36,065 nucleotides of DNA from Sphingosinicella sp. (lineage in GTDB: Bacteria; Pseudomonadota; Alphaproteobacteria; Sphingomonadales; Sphingomonadaceae). The position numbers and the translations under genes were made by a program. Shown piece after piece: positions 6,901 to 16,975 of the stretch (positions within the stretch are counted from its first letter, which is position 1; every line of letters starts with the position of its first letter). The notes below the pieces were generated by a model, which saw only the letters and a list, made by a program, of their open reading frames with translations, had not been told where the DNA came from and searched no databases. The stretch spans positions 1-36,065 of the forward strand of contig JACDEE010000023.1 of NCBI GenBank assembly GCA_013816585.1, written 5' to 3'.

Positions 6901-7349
6901 CGGCCAAGTTTTCCGCTGTCCGGCCCAATGCGAGCCGGTCCCCAGGAGAAAAGATGCCAGGATGCCTTTGAAGTCAAGCGATTGAGGGGGTGGCAGGAGT
7001 GGGTTCGCAGGCAATTTCCAGCAAAGCGGGCAATAGCGACCATCCGGACGGAGACCCCGTGCGCGCAGTATGACCGGCCGCGAAGCGACCGCCTATCTGC
7101 GACCGCGCTTTTGTGCATTCGGGGAATGTTCGCAACGGCGTTCCACGCGCTACGTCTCGCAAAGGCAGGCCGATAGTCAGGTCCAGGGCATCGAATGCGT
7201 TGTCATCGAAGGGACGCCAGAGCCATGCATTTAAAACATCTTTATTCAAAAGCTGCGATTCATCGTCGAAACGCTGCAATTCAAGCGAAAGTGTTCACGG
7301 TCAGTCGATCAGCATGCCATGGTCGCTGGCTAAGCAGCAGGAGTCTTCG
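6901..7349. other. Gene-poor stretch upstream of the glucan synthase gene
   Basis: About 450 bases without a convincing gene. Short open frames on both strands have poor ribosome sites and no recognisable protein character. The part from about 7200 is richer in A and T (for example around 7230-7300) and probably holds the promoter of the large gene, but no clear -35/-10 pair was found. No terminator for a plus-strand gene is visible. Confidence 0.5.
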
Positions 7350-7403
7350 ATGCGACGTCAGCCTATTTTTTTCTGCCAGCAATGGGGCGCTGGCCGACCA
7401 TGA
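7350..7403 (+). CDS. Possible 17-codon leader peptide overlapping the glucan synthase start
   Basis: An ATG at 7350 has the best ribosome site in the area (AGGAG at 7339-7343, six bases away) and encodes MRRQPIFFCQQWGAGRP. Its TGA overlaps an in-frame ATG of the large gene as ATGA at 7400-7403. This would couple translation of the synthase to the leader. Alternatively the leader is not separate: one more T in the seven-T run at 7366-7372 would fuse MRRQPIFF directly to the synthase frame. The sequence alone cannot separate the two. Confidence 0.4.
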   Translation: MRRQPIFFCQQWGAGRP

Positions 7404-10400
7404 TTTCGGGTCAACAATCGCGACATTTGCAGGCGATCTTGCGAAATTTGGGCATGGCCGACTCGTCTGCGTGGAGCGAAGACAAGCCGATCCGCGAAGA
7501 ATTGTTCAGTGCCGAGCGGCTTGAGGAACATGCCCGAAGCCTTGCCGGCGCGCAGCCGGTCGCCACCAAACGGATGCGCCGCCAGCCCTTGTCATCGCGG
7601 CTGAACGAGAATGAGTCCGCGTTGCGGGGCGCCTTCCGCCGCACGATCAGCGCAGTTGACGCCGGGATAGCGATAACGCCGGCCGCCGAGTGGCTGTCGG
7701 ACAATTATCATATCGTCGAAAGCCAGATTCGCGAAGTCCGGGCCGATCTGCCGCCGGGCTATTATCGCCAGCTTCCCAAGCTGGTTTCGGGCCCCTTTGC
7801 CGGCCATCCCCGCGTGCTCGGGCTGGCCTGGGCCTATGTCGCCCACACTGACAGCCATTTCGATGCCGAGCTTCTCCGCCGCTACGTCCGTGCCTATCAG
7901 GAGGTCCAGCCGCTGACGATCGGCGAGCTTTGGGCGGTAGCGATCACGCTGCGTTTCGTGTTGATTGAAAATCTACGTCGCGTCGCCGTCAGGATCGAGC
8001 GGAGCCTGGAAGCTCGGCTGGAGGCGGACGCGCTCGCCGAACGCCTTCTCGGGGTGGGCGACAAGGCTCCGGAGGCCGCCCAGCATGTGCTGGAGGACGC
8101 GCCCGCCGGCCCGATACCCGATGCGTTCGCCGTGGAGTTCGTACACATGCTGCGCGATCAGCATTCCGGCGTAGTGCCCGCGCTGGCCTGGCTCGACGAT
8201 CGGCTGTCGGAACGGGGAACGACCACCGACATGGCCATCACCTACGAGCAGGAGCGCCAGGTCAGGGCGACCGTTACCGTCCGCAACATCATCACCAGCA
8301 TGCGCATGATCTCGGAAATCGACTGGATGACCCTGTTCGAACGGATCAGCCCGGTGGACGACGTCCTTGCTGGTAACGGTGTCTACAGTGAAATGGATTT
8401 CGCCAGCCGAAATCTCTATCGCAACGCCATTGAGGAGCTGGCGAGGAGCTCGCCGCTCTCCGAGATCGAGATTGCGCAGCAGGCGGCGGATGCCAGCCAG
8501 GATCCGAATGTTCCCGGCGACCCGCGGCAATCCGACGTCGGCTATCATCTGGTATCTTCCGGACGTACCGATTTCGAAGCCCGTATCGGATACCGGATTC
8601 CGGTCCGTGCCTGGCCGCAGCGGATCACCACCGCACTCGGCATCGGCGGATATGCTGCCGGCATAGTCTGTGTCGGTGCGCTCCTTTTGCTTATTCCCCT
8701 GCTTGCCTTGTCGGCGATGGGGCTGGGTTCTGGCTGGCTCATCGCGCTAGGCCTCCTTGGTGCCATCCCCGCACTCGATGCGGCCGTCGGACTGGTCAAT
8801 GCCAGCGTAACACGCGCCATAAGCAGCACCCTCCTGCCTGCGCTGGAGCTTAAGGACGGCGTCCCGGCCAGCTTGCGGACGATCGTGGCGGTGCCGACCC
8901 TGCTGACCTCGCCCGCAAACGTCGAGAAGCAGATTGAGGAGCTGGAAGTCCACCATCTCGCCAGCCTTGAAGGAGACGTGCACTTCGCGCTGCTTTCGGA
9001 TTGGGCGGACGCGGACGGGGAGCATGTCGAAAGCGACAACGAATTGCTGGCCTTGGCCAGTGCGGGCATTGCGCGGCTCAATTCCCTTTATCCCGGGGCG
9101 TCGGGCGGCGACCGCTTCCTGCTGCTGCATCGCCGCCGCGTGTGGAACGAGAGCGAAAGGCGGTGGATCGGATGGGAGCGCAAGCGGGGCAAGCTGCATG
9201 AGCTGAACCGCCTGTTGCGGGGCGCCACCGACACCAATTTCATCACCGCCGGCGGGCAGCCGCCGTTCGTGCCGGCCGACGTGCGGTTCGTGATAACCCT
9301 CGATGCAGATACCAAATTACCGCGCGACACGGTCCGTCGGCTGATCGGCAAATTGGCGCATCCGCTCAACCGGCCCCGGTTCGATCCGAAATCCGGGCGC
9401 GTGGTTGAAGGCCACGGCGTGTTGCAGCCGCGAATTACCATTTCCCTGCCGTCGAGCCAGGAAGGAACGCTGTTCCAGCGCATCTTTGCGAACGCGAGCG
9501 GCATCGACCCCTATGCCGCGGCCGTTTCGGACGTTTACCAGGATTTGTTCGGCGAAGGATCATACGCCGGAAAGGGCATTTATGATGTGGACGCCTTCGA
9601 GGCCGCGCTCGGCGGAAGGGTGCCCGATTCGACCTTGTTGAGCCACGATCTGTTCGAGGGGATATTCGCGCGCGCCGGCCTGGCGTCGGACGTCGAAGTG
9701 ATCGAAGATTATCCTGCGCGGCACGACGTTTCGGTTCGCCGGCATCACCGCTGGGCGCGCGGCGACTGGCAGCTGCTGCCCTGGGTTTTTGCGATAAGCG
9801 GGGTCGGAGCATCGCTCCCCATCGTGGGACGCGCCAAAATGTTCGACAATCTGCGTCGCAGCCTGACGGCGCCGTCATGCGTGCTGGGATTGATCGCGGG
9901 TTGGTCGCTCACCGGGGAAATTGCGCTGATCTGGTCCAGCTTCCTGGTGGTCGCGCTGGCGGCGCCTGCCCTGATTCCTTTCGTCGATGGCCTGCTCCAC
10001 CGGCAGCCGGGAACTACAATTAGAAGCCGCCTGAACGCTCTTGGCACCGATCTCAAAATGGCGCTCGCACGGTGGATCCTGCTGGTCGCCTTTCTTGCCG
10101 AACAAGGCTGGATGATGGGCGATGCGATCGCCCGAACGCTCGTGCGGATAATGGTGACCCGTCGCCACCTGTTGCAATGGGTGACAGCGGCGCAGCTTGA
10201 AAGCGGGCCCGAACCCACTCTGTCGGATTTCTACCGGCGAATGGCCGGCGCGCTGGTTATCGCGGCGGCCGGGCTGGGTATCGCCTATTTTTGGGGTGAA
10301 GGCACATGGCCGTTCGCCCTGGCGTTCGGACTATTGTGGACGGCCTCGCCGGCGATTGCGTGGCGGATCAGTGCCGCGCCCGCCGCTCCGCGCCGGCTTC

Positions 10401-13400
10401 AGATCACACCGGACGAAACCCGCAGGCTGCGGCAAATTGCGCGCCGGACCTGGCGGTTTTTCGAGGCGACCGTGACGCCGGCCGATAACATGCTGCCGCC
10501 GGACAATTTCCAGGAGGACCCGACCCCTATCCTGGCCCACCGGACCTCGCCCACCAATATCGGTATGTACCTGCTGTCGGTCGCAAGCGCCCGCGACTTT
10601 GGCTGGATCGGAACCTGCGAGGCCGTCGATCGCATCGAGGAAACGCTGGCTACCATGTCGCGAATGGCCCGGTTTCGGGGACATTTTTACAATTGGTACG
10701 ACACGCGCGATCTGCGCGTGCTCGATCCGCCCTATGTGTCGTCGGTCGATAGCGGAAATCTGGCGGGGCATTTGATCGTACTGGCCAATGCCTGCGCGCA
10801 ATGGGCAGATATTCAAGCGGGCCGTGCGGCGGACCTTGCCGGCGCCGCCGACTCGCTCGGACTGGCACAAGCGGCGATCCAGGCGCTTGACCATAAAGGC
10901 ACTGCAATACCCGCAGGGTGGCTGGCGATCGATGCTGCGGTCACGTCGCTTTCGGAGCGTCTTGGCCGCATCATCGCCGACGATACCCTTGTTGCCGGAC
11001 CGGAGCTTCAGGATCTAGCAAAAGCGGCCAGCGCGATCGTCCACGATGCTGCCGGCACGTCGATCCACGCGGCGGATGCCCTTACCGGCGACGCTGAATT
11101 CTGGCTTGAGGCGACCCGTTCGACGATCGAATGCCACCAGCGCGATCTTGATCGTGACGCCGATTCCGACACCCTGCGCGCGCGCCTGGAAGCGGCCGCG
11201 CAGACTTGCCGCGAAATAGCGCTGGAGATGGAGTTCGCGTTCCTGCTCGATGAAGATCGCAAATTGCTGTCGATCGGCTATCTCACGTCGGACGGGACGC
11301 ATGACCCCAATTGCTACGATCTGCTTGCGTCTGAGGCACGGCTCGCCAGTTTCCTTGCGATCGCCAAGGGCGAAGTGCCTGCCCGGCACTGGTTCCTGCT
11401 TGGCCACGCCGTCACGCCGGTCCCCGGCGGATCGGCCCTGATTTCCTGGTCCGGATCGATGTTCGAATATCTGATGCCGACCCTGGTGATGCGTTCTCCG
11501 GGAGGAAGCCTGCTGGAATCCACCGAACGCCGCATTGTCAGGCGCCAGATCGAATATGGCCGGCAGCGAGATTTGCCCTGGGGTATTTCCGAATCCGCCT
11601 TCAACGCCCGCGACCTGGAATTCACCTATCAATATTCCAATTTCGGAGTGCCCGGTCTGGGGTTGAAACGCGGGTTGGGCGAAAACAGCGTGATTGCACC
11701 TTATGCGACGGCGCTTGGTGCGATGATCGAGCCGCACGCCGCATTGCGCAATTTTCAACGTATCGAAGCCGAGGGCGGGCTTGGCGTCTACGGATTCTAC
11801 GAGGCCCTGGATTACACCCCCAGCCGGGTCCCCGCCGACCGGAATGTCGCAATCGTGCGCACTTTCATGGCGCACCACCAGGGCATGACCATCGTGGCGC
11901 TTGCCAATACGCTTCTGGACGGAGTGATGCGCGATCGCTTCCACGCCGAACCTATGATCAGGTCGGCCGAGCTGCTGCTGCAGGAACGCATACCGCGTCA
12001 GGTGCCAGTGGCTTTCCAGGCCGCCGCGGATGAAAGCAAGGCCGCCACACGGGTCAATGAAATTGCACCCCCCGCCGGCCGGCGGTTCGCCAGCGTCGGC
12101 GGCGCGGCGCCCGCGACGCATCTGCTGTCCAACGGACGCTATACCGTCATGCTTACCGCGGCTGGATCGGGCCAGAGTCGCTGGCGCGATCTGGCGGTGA
12201 CACGCTGGCGCGAAGACGCCACCTGCGACGATTGGGGTTCGTATATATTCCTCAGGGATGTCGCCAGCAACGAGGTGTGGTCCGCAGCCTACCAGCCGAC
12301 CGGCAAGGATCCCGACCGATATGGAGTCGTGTTCCATGAAGATCGCGCGGAATATACCCGATCCGATGGCGACTTGATCACGTCGATGACCGTATTGGTG
12401 TCGGCGGAAGATGATTCCGAAGTGCGGCGGGTCACTCTTACTAATAGTGGGCGCAGGGTTCGTGAGATCGAGATAACGTCGTTCGCAGAACTGTCGCTGG
12501 CCCCGCAGGCCGCCGATGTTGCGCATCCAAGCTTTTCAAAACTGTTCGTCCAGACCGAACGATTGCCGGGCAGCGGCGCGCTGCTGGCGCATCGACGACG
12601 GCGCGAGCCGCACGAAGAGGAGGTGTGGGCTGCGCATCTGGCGGTGATGGAGGGAGAGTCGATCGGCAGTCTGGAATTCGAGACCGATCGGGCGCAGTTT
12701 CTTGGGCGCGGCAGCTCGTCGCGGGCACCGCGCGCAATTGTCGAGGGGCGGTCGCTCAGTGGAACCACAGGCACTGTCCTGGATCCGATGTTCGCTATCC
12801 GCACGCGCGTTTCACTCGCCCCTGGCGCTTCGACCCATGTCAGTTTCTGGACGATGATCGGATCGAGCCGGGAAGCAGTGCTCGACCTGGTAGACAAAAA
12901 CAGGATGGTGGCGAGATACAAGCGCGCCGCCGCCCTCGCCTGGACCCAGGCCCAGGTGCAGCTTCACCATTTGCGCCTGAGCCCGGGAGATGCTGGCGAG
13001 TTCCAGCGCCTCGCTGGCCACATCCTTTATGCCTCGCCCGCGCTGCGCATGCCTTCGGACGTGATCGAGCAGGGCGCGGGGTCGCAGCCTGGCTTATGGT
13101 CGCTGGGGATTTCAGGCGATTTGCCGATCATCGTTCTTCGTGTCACCGACGTCGAGCATCTCGGCATCGCGCGCGACCTGCTGCAGGCCACCGATTACTG
13201 GCGGATGAAACGCCTCGCTTTCGACGTGGTCATCCTCAACGAGCGTGGCGCATCCTATGTTCAGGATCTCCAGAACGAACTCGAGGCGATGGTACGTACA
13301 AGCAATTCCCGTGCGCAATTCGGTGAACGGTCGCCGGGCGGAATATTCGTACTGCGGGCCGACCTTATTCCCCAACAGGCGCGCGGCCTGCTCCTCTCCA

Positions 13401-15967
13401 TCGCGCGCGCTGTGCTGCGCGGCCGCTATGGACGGCTGGCCAGCCAGCTCGATGCCTCGCTGGCACCCGACACGAAGGCGACCCGGATACGCAAGCCCGC
13501 CGCATCGACGGGCCTGGTGCCTGTCCCCACGCGCGCGCCAGACCTCGAATATTTCAACGGGCTTGGCGGTTTCGCCGACGAGGGTCGTGAATATGTCATC
13601 GTGCTGGGTCCGGGCCAGCAGACGCCGGCGCCGTGGATCAACGTCGTCGCCAACCCGAATTTCGGATTCCAGGTTTCCGCCGAGGGCGCAGGCTATACTT
13701 GGGCTTCCAACAGCCGCGAACATCAGATCACGCCCTGGTCGAATGACCCCATTCGCGACCCGCCGGGCCAGGCCTTTTATGTGCGCGACGACGATACGGG
13801 TGAGCTGCTGAGTCCGACCGCCGCGCCACTTCGTGACGACGAGGGTGGATACATAATTCGGCACGGCCGCGGTTATAGCCGCTTCGAACATGTCGCCCAC
13901 GACCTGACACTGGAATTGCTCGAATATGTCCCGCTGGACGATCCGATCAAGATCTCGCGCCTGACGATCCGGAACACTGGCCGTGGAACACGGCGGTTCA
14001 CCGTAACCGGCTATGTCGCATGGGTGCTGGGCCCGACGCGCACAGCCGCCGCGCCCTTTACAATAACCGAGATCGACCAGGCCAGCGGCGCGATGTTCGC
14101 CCGCAACCGCTGGAGCGAAGCCTTTGCGGACCGGGTCGCCTTCATCGACATGGATGGTCGCCAGACCAGCTGGACCGGCGACCGCCGTGAATTTATCGGC
14201 CGGAACGGCGCGCTTGCCAACCCTGCGGCGCTTTCGAGCCGGGAAAAACTGTCCAACCGCACCGGCGCCGGCCTGGACCCGTGCGGTGCCCTGCAGACCC
14301 AGATCGAGCTTGCCCCCAACGAAAGTATCGAAGTCGCTTTCTTCCTTGGCGAGGGCAAAAACGCGGATGAGGCTCGCACGCTGATCGAGCGCTATCGTTC
14401 CGCCGATCTTGGCGCGGTGTTCGCCGATGTCGAGCGGCATTGGGACGATCTGCTGGGAACCGTGCAGGTGAGGACCCCGGATCGGGCGCTGGACATCATG
14501 CTCAACGGCTGGCTGCTCTACCAGACGATCGCCTGCCGGGTGTGGGCGCGTTCGGCCTTCTATCAGTCGAGCGGCGCATATGGGTTTCGCGACCAGTTGC
14601 AGGACGTGATGGCGCTCGCCACGATCCGTCCCGATTTTGCGAAGGAGCATCTGCTCCGGGCGGGCGGGCGCCAGTTCCTTGAAGGCGACGTCCAGCATTG
14701 GTGGCTTCCGCAAAGCGGGCAAGGCGTCCGGACGCGCTTTGCCGACGATCGCATCTGGTTGGCGCTGGTCGCTTCCCACTATGTCGTCACTACCGGCGAC
14801 GCCGCGATCCTGGAGGAACAGCTGCCCTTCCTGGAAGGGACCCCGCTGATGCCGGGCGAGATGGAGAATTTCTTCCAGCCGGCAACCTCGGCGCAGTCGG
14901 CCAGCCTCTACGAACATTGTGCGCTCGCACTCGATACCAGCCTGAAGGTCGGCGACCATGGCTTGCCCTTAATCGGTGGCGGCGACTGGAACGATGGATT
15001 CAACCGGGTTGGCGCGGGCGGCTCGGGCGAAAGCGTTTGGCTCGGCTGGTTCCTGTTTGCGACGCTGACCAAGTTCATTCCCATCGCCCGGGAGCGCGGC
15101 GACACGGCCAGGGTCGCTGCCTGGGAAGCGCACACAGCGGCGCTTCGGGTCGTGCTCAACGACGAGGCCTGGGACGGGGACTGGTATAAGCGCGGCTGGT
15201 TTGACGACGGCACGCCGCTGGGTTCCGCGGCAAGCGCGGAATGCCGCATCGATTCGATCGCGCAATCGTGGGCAGCAATCTCCGGCGCGGGCGATCCGCA
15301 GAAGGTGGAACGCGCGATGTCCGCCGTAGATCGGGAGCTGATTGTGCCCGATACCGGTCTCGCGATGCTGTTTGCGCCGCCCTTTGATCGGGCGCCGGTC
15401 GATCCGGGATATATAAAGGGTTACCCGCCCGGCGTCCGCGAAAATGGCGGCCAGTATACGCATGCTGCCTTGTGGTCGGTCATCGCCTTCACTCTGCTCG
15501 GCGAGGGCGACAAGGCGGCGGGCCTGCTGTCGATGCTCAACCCGATCAATCACAGCCGCAGTCGGCCGGAAGCGCACCGGTACAAGCTGGAACCCTATGC
15601 AGTCGCCGCCGACATCTATTCCCAAGCGCCCCATGTCGGGCGGGGTGGCTGGAGCTGGTATACCGGCGCTGCCGGCTGGATGTACCAGGCGGGCATGGAA
15701 CATGTACTTGGCCTGCGGATCGAGGGCGAGTTCCTGATCCTCAATCCCTGCGTTCCAAAACACTGGCCTAGTTACGAGATGACGTTGAAACGCGGTTCAA
15801 CCGGTTACGAGATTAGTGTCGAGAATCCGCATGCCGTCAGCAAGGGCATCGTCCATGCAGAATATGACGGGATCGCCGTCCCCGGATCTCCGCTGCGGAT
15901 TCCCTTGAAGGATGACGGAGGTGTTCACACGGTCAAAGTCACGCTTGGAAATGCGCCAAAAACTTAG
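7400..15967 (+). CDS. ndvB: Cyclic beta-1,2-glucan synthase (NdvB/ChvB type)
   Basis: This giant protein of about 2,855 residues matches the usual length of cyclic beta-1,2-glucan synthases. They build periplasmic cyclic glucan from UDP-glucose at the inner membrane and act in osmotic adaptation and host contact. In order: an N-terminal helical region; membrane helices around 415-475; a GT84 glycosyltransferase domain with Asp-Ala-Asp near 635-637 and HHRWARGDW near 782-790; more membrane helices between about 825 and 990; a glycoamylase-like domain (about 1345-1500, with GSMFEYLMPTLVMRSP); two GH94 N-terminal beta domains (about 1570-1830 and 2070-2350); and a C-terminal GH94 phosphorylase domain with GGGDWNDG near 2527-2534, which sets chain length by phosphorolysis. 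The frame is intact throughout. The start is uncertain (7350 region, 7382, 7400 or 7454). Its stop overlaps that of the converging gene. Confidence 0.93.
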   Translation: MISGQQSRHLQAILRNLGMADSSAWSEDKPIREELFSAERLEEHARSLAGAQPVATKRMRRQPLSSRLNENESALRGAFRRTISAVDAGIAITPAAEWLSDNYHIVESQIREVRADLPPGYYRQLPKLVSGPFAGHPRVLGLAWAYVAHTDSHFDAELLRRYVRAYQEVQPLTIGELWAVAITLRFVLIENLRRVAVRIERSLEARLEADALAERLLGVGDKAPEAAQHVLEDAPAGPIPDAFAVEFVHMLRDQHSGVVPALAWLDDRLSERGTTTDMAITYEQERQVRATVTVRNIITSMRMISEIDWMTLFERISPVDDVLAGNGVYSEMDFASRNLYRNAIEELARSSPLSEIEIAQQAADASQDPNVPGDPRQSDVGYHLVSSGRTDFEARIGYRIPVRAWPQRITTALGIGGYAAGIVCVGALLLLIPLLALSAMGLGSGWLIALGLLGAIPALDAAVGLVNASVTRAISSTLLPALELKDGVPASLRTIVAVPTLLTSPANVEKQIEELEVHHLASLEGDVHFALLSDWADADGEHVESDNELLALASAGIARLNSLYPGASGGDRFLLLHRRRVWNESERRWIGWERKRGKLHELNRLLRGATDTNFITAGGQPPFVPADVRFVITLDADTKLPRDTVRRLIGKLAHPLNRPRFDPKSGRVVEGHGVLQPRITISLPSSQEGTLFQRIFANASGIDPYAAAVSDVYQDLFGEGSYAGKGIYDVDAFEAALGGRVPDSTLLSHDLFEGIFARAGLASDVEVIEDYPARHDVSVRRHHRWARGDWQLLPWVFAISGVGASLPIVGRAKMFDNLRRSLTAPSCVLGLIAGWSLTGEIALIWSSFLVVALAAPALIPFVDGLLHRQPGTTIRSRLNALGTDLKMALARWILLVAFLAEQGWMMGDAIARTLVRIMVTRRHLLQWVTAAQLESGPEPTLSDFYRRMAGALVIAAAGLGIAYFWGEGTWPFALAFGLLWTASPAIAWRISAAPAAPRRLQITPDETRRLRQIARRTWRFFEATVTPADNMLPPDNFQEDPTPILAHRTSPTNIGMYLLSVASARDFGWIGTCEAVDRIEETLATMSRMARFRGHFYNWYDTRDLRVLDPPYVSSVDSGNLAGHLIVLANACAQWADIQAGRAADLAGAADSLGLAQAAIQALDHKGTAIPAGWLAIDAAVTSLSERLGRIIADDTLVAGPELQDLAKAASAIVHDAAGTSIHAADALTGDAEFWLEATRSTIECHQRDLDRDADSDTLRARLEAAAQTCREIALEMEFAFLLDEDRKLLSIGYLTSDGTHDPNCYDLLASEARLASFLAIAKGEVPARHWFLLGHAVTPVPGGSALISWSGSMFEYLMPTLVMRSPGGSLLESTERRIVRRQIEYGRQRDLPWGISESAFNARDLEFTYQYSNFGVPGLGLKRGLGENSVIAPYATALGAMIEPHAALRNFQRIEAEGGLGVYGFYEALDYTPSRVPADRNVAIVRTFMAHHQGMTIVALANTLLDGVMRDRFHAEPMIRSAELLLQERIPRQVPVAFQAAADESKAATRVNEIAPPAGRRFASVGGAAPATHLLSNGRYTVMLTAAGSGQSRWRDLAVTRWREDATCDDWGSYIFLRDVASNEVWSAAYQPTGKDPDRYGVVFHEDRAEYTRSDGDLITSMTVLVSAEDDSEVRRVTLTNSGRRVREIEITSFAELSLAPQAADVAHPSFSKLFVQTERLPGSGALLAHRRRREPHEEEVWAAHLAVMEGESIGSLEFETDRAQFLGRGSSSRAPRAIVEGRSLSGTTGTVLDPMFAIRTRVSLAPGASTHVSFWTMIGSSREAVLDLVDKNRMVARYKRAAALAWTQAQVQLHHLRLSPGDAGEFQRLAGHILYASPALRMPSDVIEQGAGSQPGLWSLGISGDLPIIVLRVTDVEHLGIARDLLQATDYWRMKRLAFDVVILNERGASYVQDLQNELEAMVRTSNSRAQFGERSPGGIFVLRADLIPQQARGLLLSIARAVLRGRYGRLASQLDASLAPDTKATRIRKPAASTGLVPVPTRAPDLEYFNGLGGFADEGREYVIVLGPGQQTPAPWINVVANPNFGFQVSAEGAGYTWASNSREHQITPWSNDPIRDPPGQAFYVRDDDTGELLSPTAAPLRDDEGGYIIRHGRGYSRFEHVAHDLTLELLEYVPLDDPIKISRLTIRNTGRGTRRFTVTGYVAWVLGPTRTAAAPFTITEIDQASGAMFARNRWSEAFADRVAFIDMDGRQTSWTGDRREFIGRNGALANPAALSSREKLSNRTGAGLDPCGALQTQIELAPNESIEVAFFLGEGKNADEARTLIERYRSADLGAVFADVERHWDDLLGTVQVRTPDRALDIMLNGWLLYQTIACRVWARSAFYQSSGAYGFRDQLQDVMALATIRPDFAKEHLLRAGGRQFLEGDVQHWWLPQSGQGVRTRFADDRIWLALVASHYVVTTGDAAILEEQLPFLEGTPLMPGEMENFFQPATSAQSASLYEHCALALDTSLKVGDHGLPLIGGGDWNDGFNRVGAGGSGESVWLGWFLFATLTKFIPIARERGDTARVAAWEAHTAALRVVLNDEAWDGDWYKRGWFDDGTPLGSAASAECRIDSIAQSWAAISGAGDPQKVERAMSAVDRELIVPDTGLAMLFAPPFDRAPVDPGYIKGYPPGVRENGGQYTHAALWSVIAFTLLGEGDKAAGLLSMLNPINHSRSRPEAHRYKLEPYAVAADIYSQAPHVGRGGWSWYTGAAGWMYQAGMEHVLGLRIEGEFLILNPCVPKHWPSYEMTLKRGSTGYEISVENPHAVSKGIVHAEYDGIAVPGSPLRIPLKDDGGVHTVKVTLGNAPKT

Positions 15968-16932
15968 CCCGCCCCATCAGCTCCGCCACCCTCGAAATAA
16001 TCTGGAGGCAGCATGTCCCGTGCGGCTCGTAACGCCGCGGCGGAAGCTTGCAGCCCTGCGACCTCCGCTGCGTTCAGTGTCGGTAGCAGCACCCGCGCAA
16101 TGCCCCCGGCGCCCAGGATGCACGGCAGGCTAAGACAGATATCCTCGATACCAAACTGCCCGGAAAGCAGTGTCGAGACGGGCAGCGCTGCGCCCTCGTC
16201 GCGCAGGATCGCCTCGCTTATCCGCACGATCGCGGTCGCGACCCCGAACGAGGTGTAGCCTTTGCCCGAGATGATCCGATAGGCCGCGTCGCGCACCTCG
16301 GCGGACAGAGCTTCGCGGTCGATTGGACGATCGGGTTGTTCAAAAGATTTTAGCGGCATCCCGCCGATCCGGACAGTCGAATATGCCGCAACTTCGCTGT
16401 CACCATGTTCACCAAGGACAAAACCGTCAATTGAAACAGGGGCGACCCCGGTGCGCGCGGCCAACTCCTGGCGCAGGCGGCTGGTATCCAAAAGCGTGCC
16501 CGTACCGATCACCCGCGCCGACGCCAGGCCTGACCGGCGGAGCGCGACAAGGGTCATGAGATCGACCGGGTTGGCTGCGACGATCAAGATGCCGTCAAAA
16601 CCGGCCTTCATAAGATCATGGACGCATTGCGCTACGATCCCAGCGCTGCTCGCAGCAACCGATAGACGAGTTTCTCCGCCATGAGTGGCAGCGCCTGCCG
16701 TAATGACTGCGATACTCGCTTGAGCTGCGTCGGCGTAGCTGCCAGCCCAAATCTTCGTGGGCCGCGCCAATGCGTTCGCGTCGGCAAGATCGGCGGCCTC
16801 GGCTTTGGCGAGCGCGCTATCGCGGTCGATAAGGACGATCTCGCGCACCAACGCCCGTAGCATAAGCGCATAGGCCGCCGTCGCTCCCACGTGGCCGGCG
16901 CCGATAATGGCAATGCGATGCCTGGTCGCGAT
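15964..16932 (-). CDS. L-lactate dehydrogenase homologue with altered specificity residue
   Basis: The 322-residue product belongs to the LDH/MDH family, NAD-dependent 2-hydroxyacid dehydrogenases. It has the Rossmann GAGHVGATAAYAL, the catalytic GEHGDSE histidine, LDTSR with the substrate-binding Arg, and GETR with the loop Arg. Where lactate enzymes have Gln102 and malate enzymes Arg, it has Thr (GAATHGGETR), so the substrate may be a bulkier or more hydrophobic 2-oxoacid. No ATG, GTG or TTG lies at the natural beginning; the coordinate given is the ATA/ATC region. An ATG at 16979 overlaps the stop of the upstream LytTR gene but is in another frame, which ends at TAA 16934-16932. One missing base near there would explain this. 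The gene is co-transcribed with the LytTR gene. Confidence 0.8.
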   Translation of the reverse strand: MATRHRIAIIGAGHVGATAAYALMLRALVREIVLIDRDSALAKAEAADLADANALARPTKIWAGSYADAAQASIAVITAGAATHGGETRLSVAASSAGIVAQCVHDLMKAGFDGILIVAANPVDLMTLVALRRSGLASARVIGTGTLLDTSRLRQELAARTGVAPVSIDGFVLGEHGDSEVAAYSTVRIGGMPLKSFEQPDRPIDREALSAEVRDAAYRIISGKGYTSFGVATAIVRISEAILRDEGAALPVSTLLSGQFGIEDICLSLPCILGAGGIARVLLPTLNAAEVAGLQASAAALRAARDMLPPDYFEGGGADGAG

Positions 16933-16975
16933 TATGTCATCCTCCCCATCGCTGCCGTCCCGCCGGTACTGTGCA

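Noticed and set aside
11015-12526. 503-codon minus-strand open frame
   Set aside because: Same reason: an antisense shadow of the glucan synthase.
13112-14959. 615-codon minus-strand open frame
   Set aside because: It lies antisense within the glucan synthase, whose domains are clear; the product shows no family likeness. Long antisense frames are common at this GC content.
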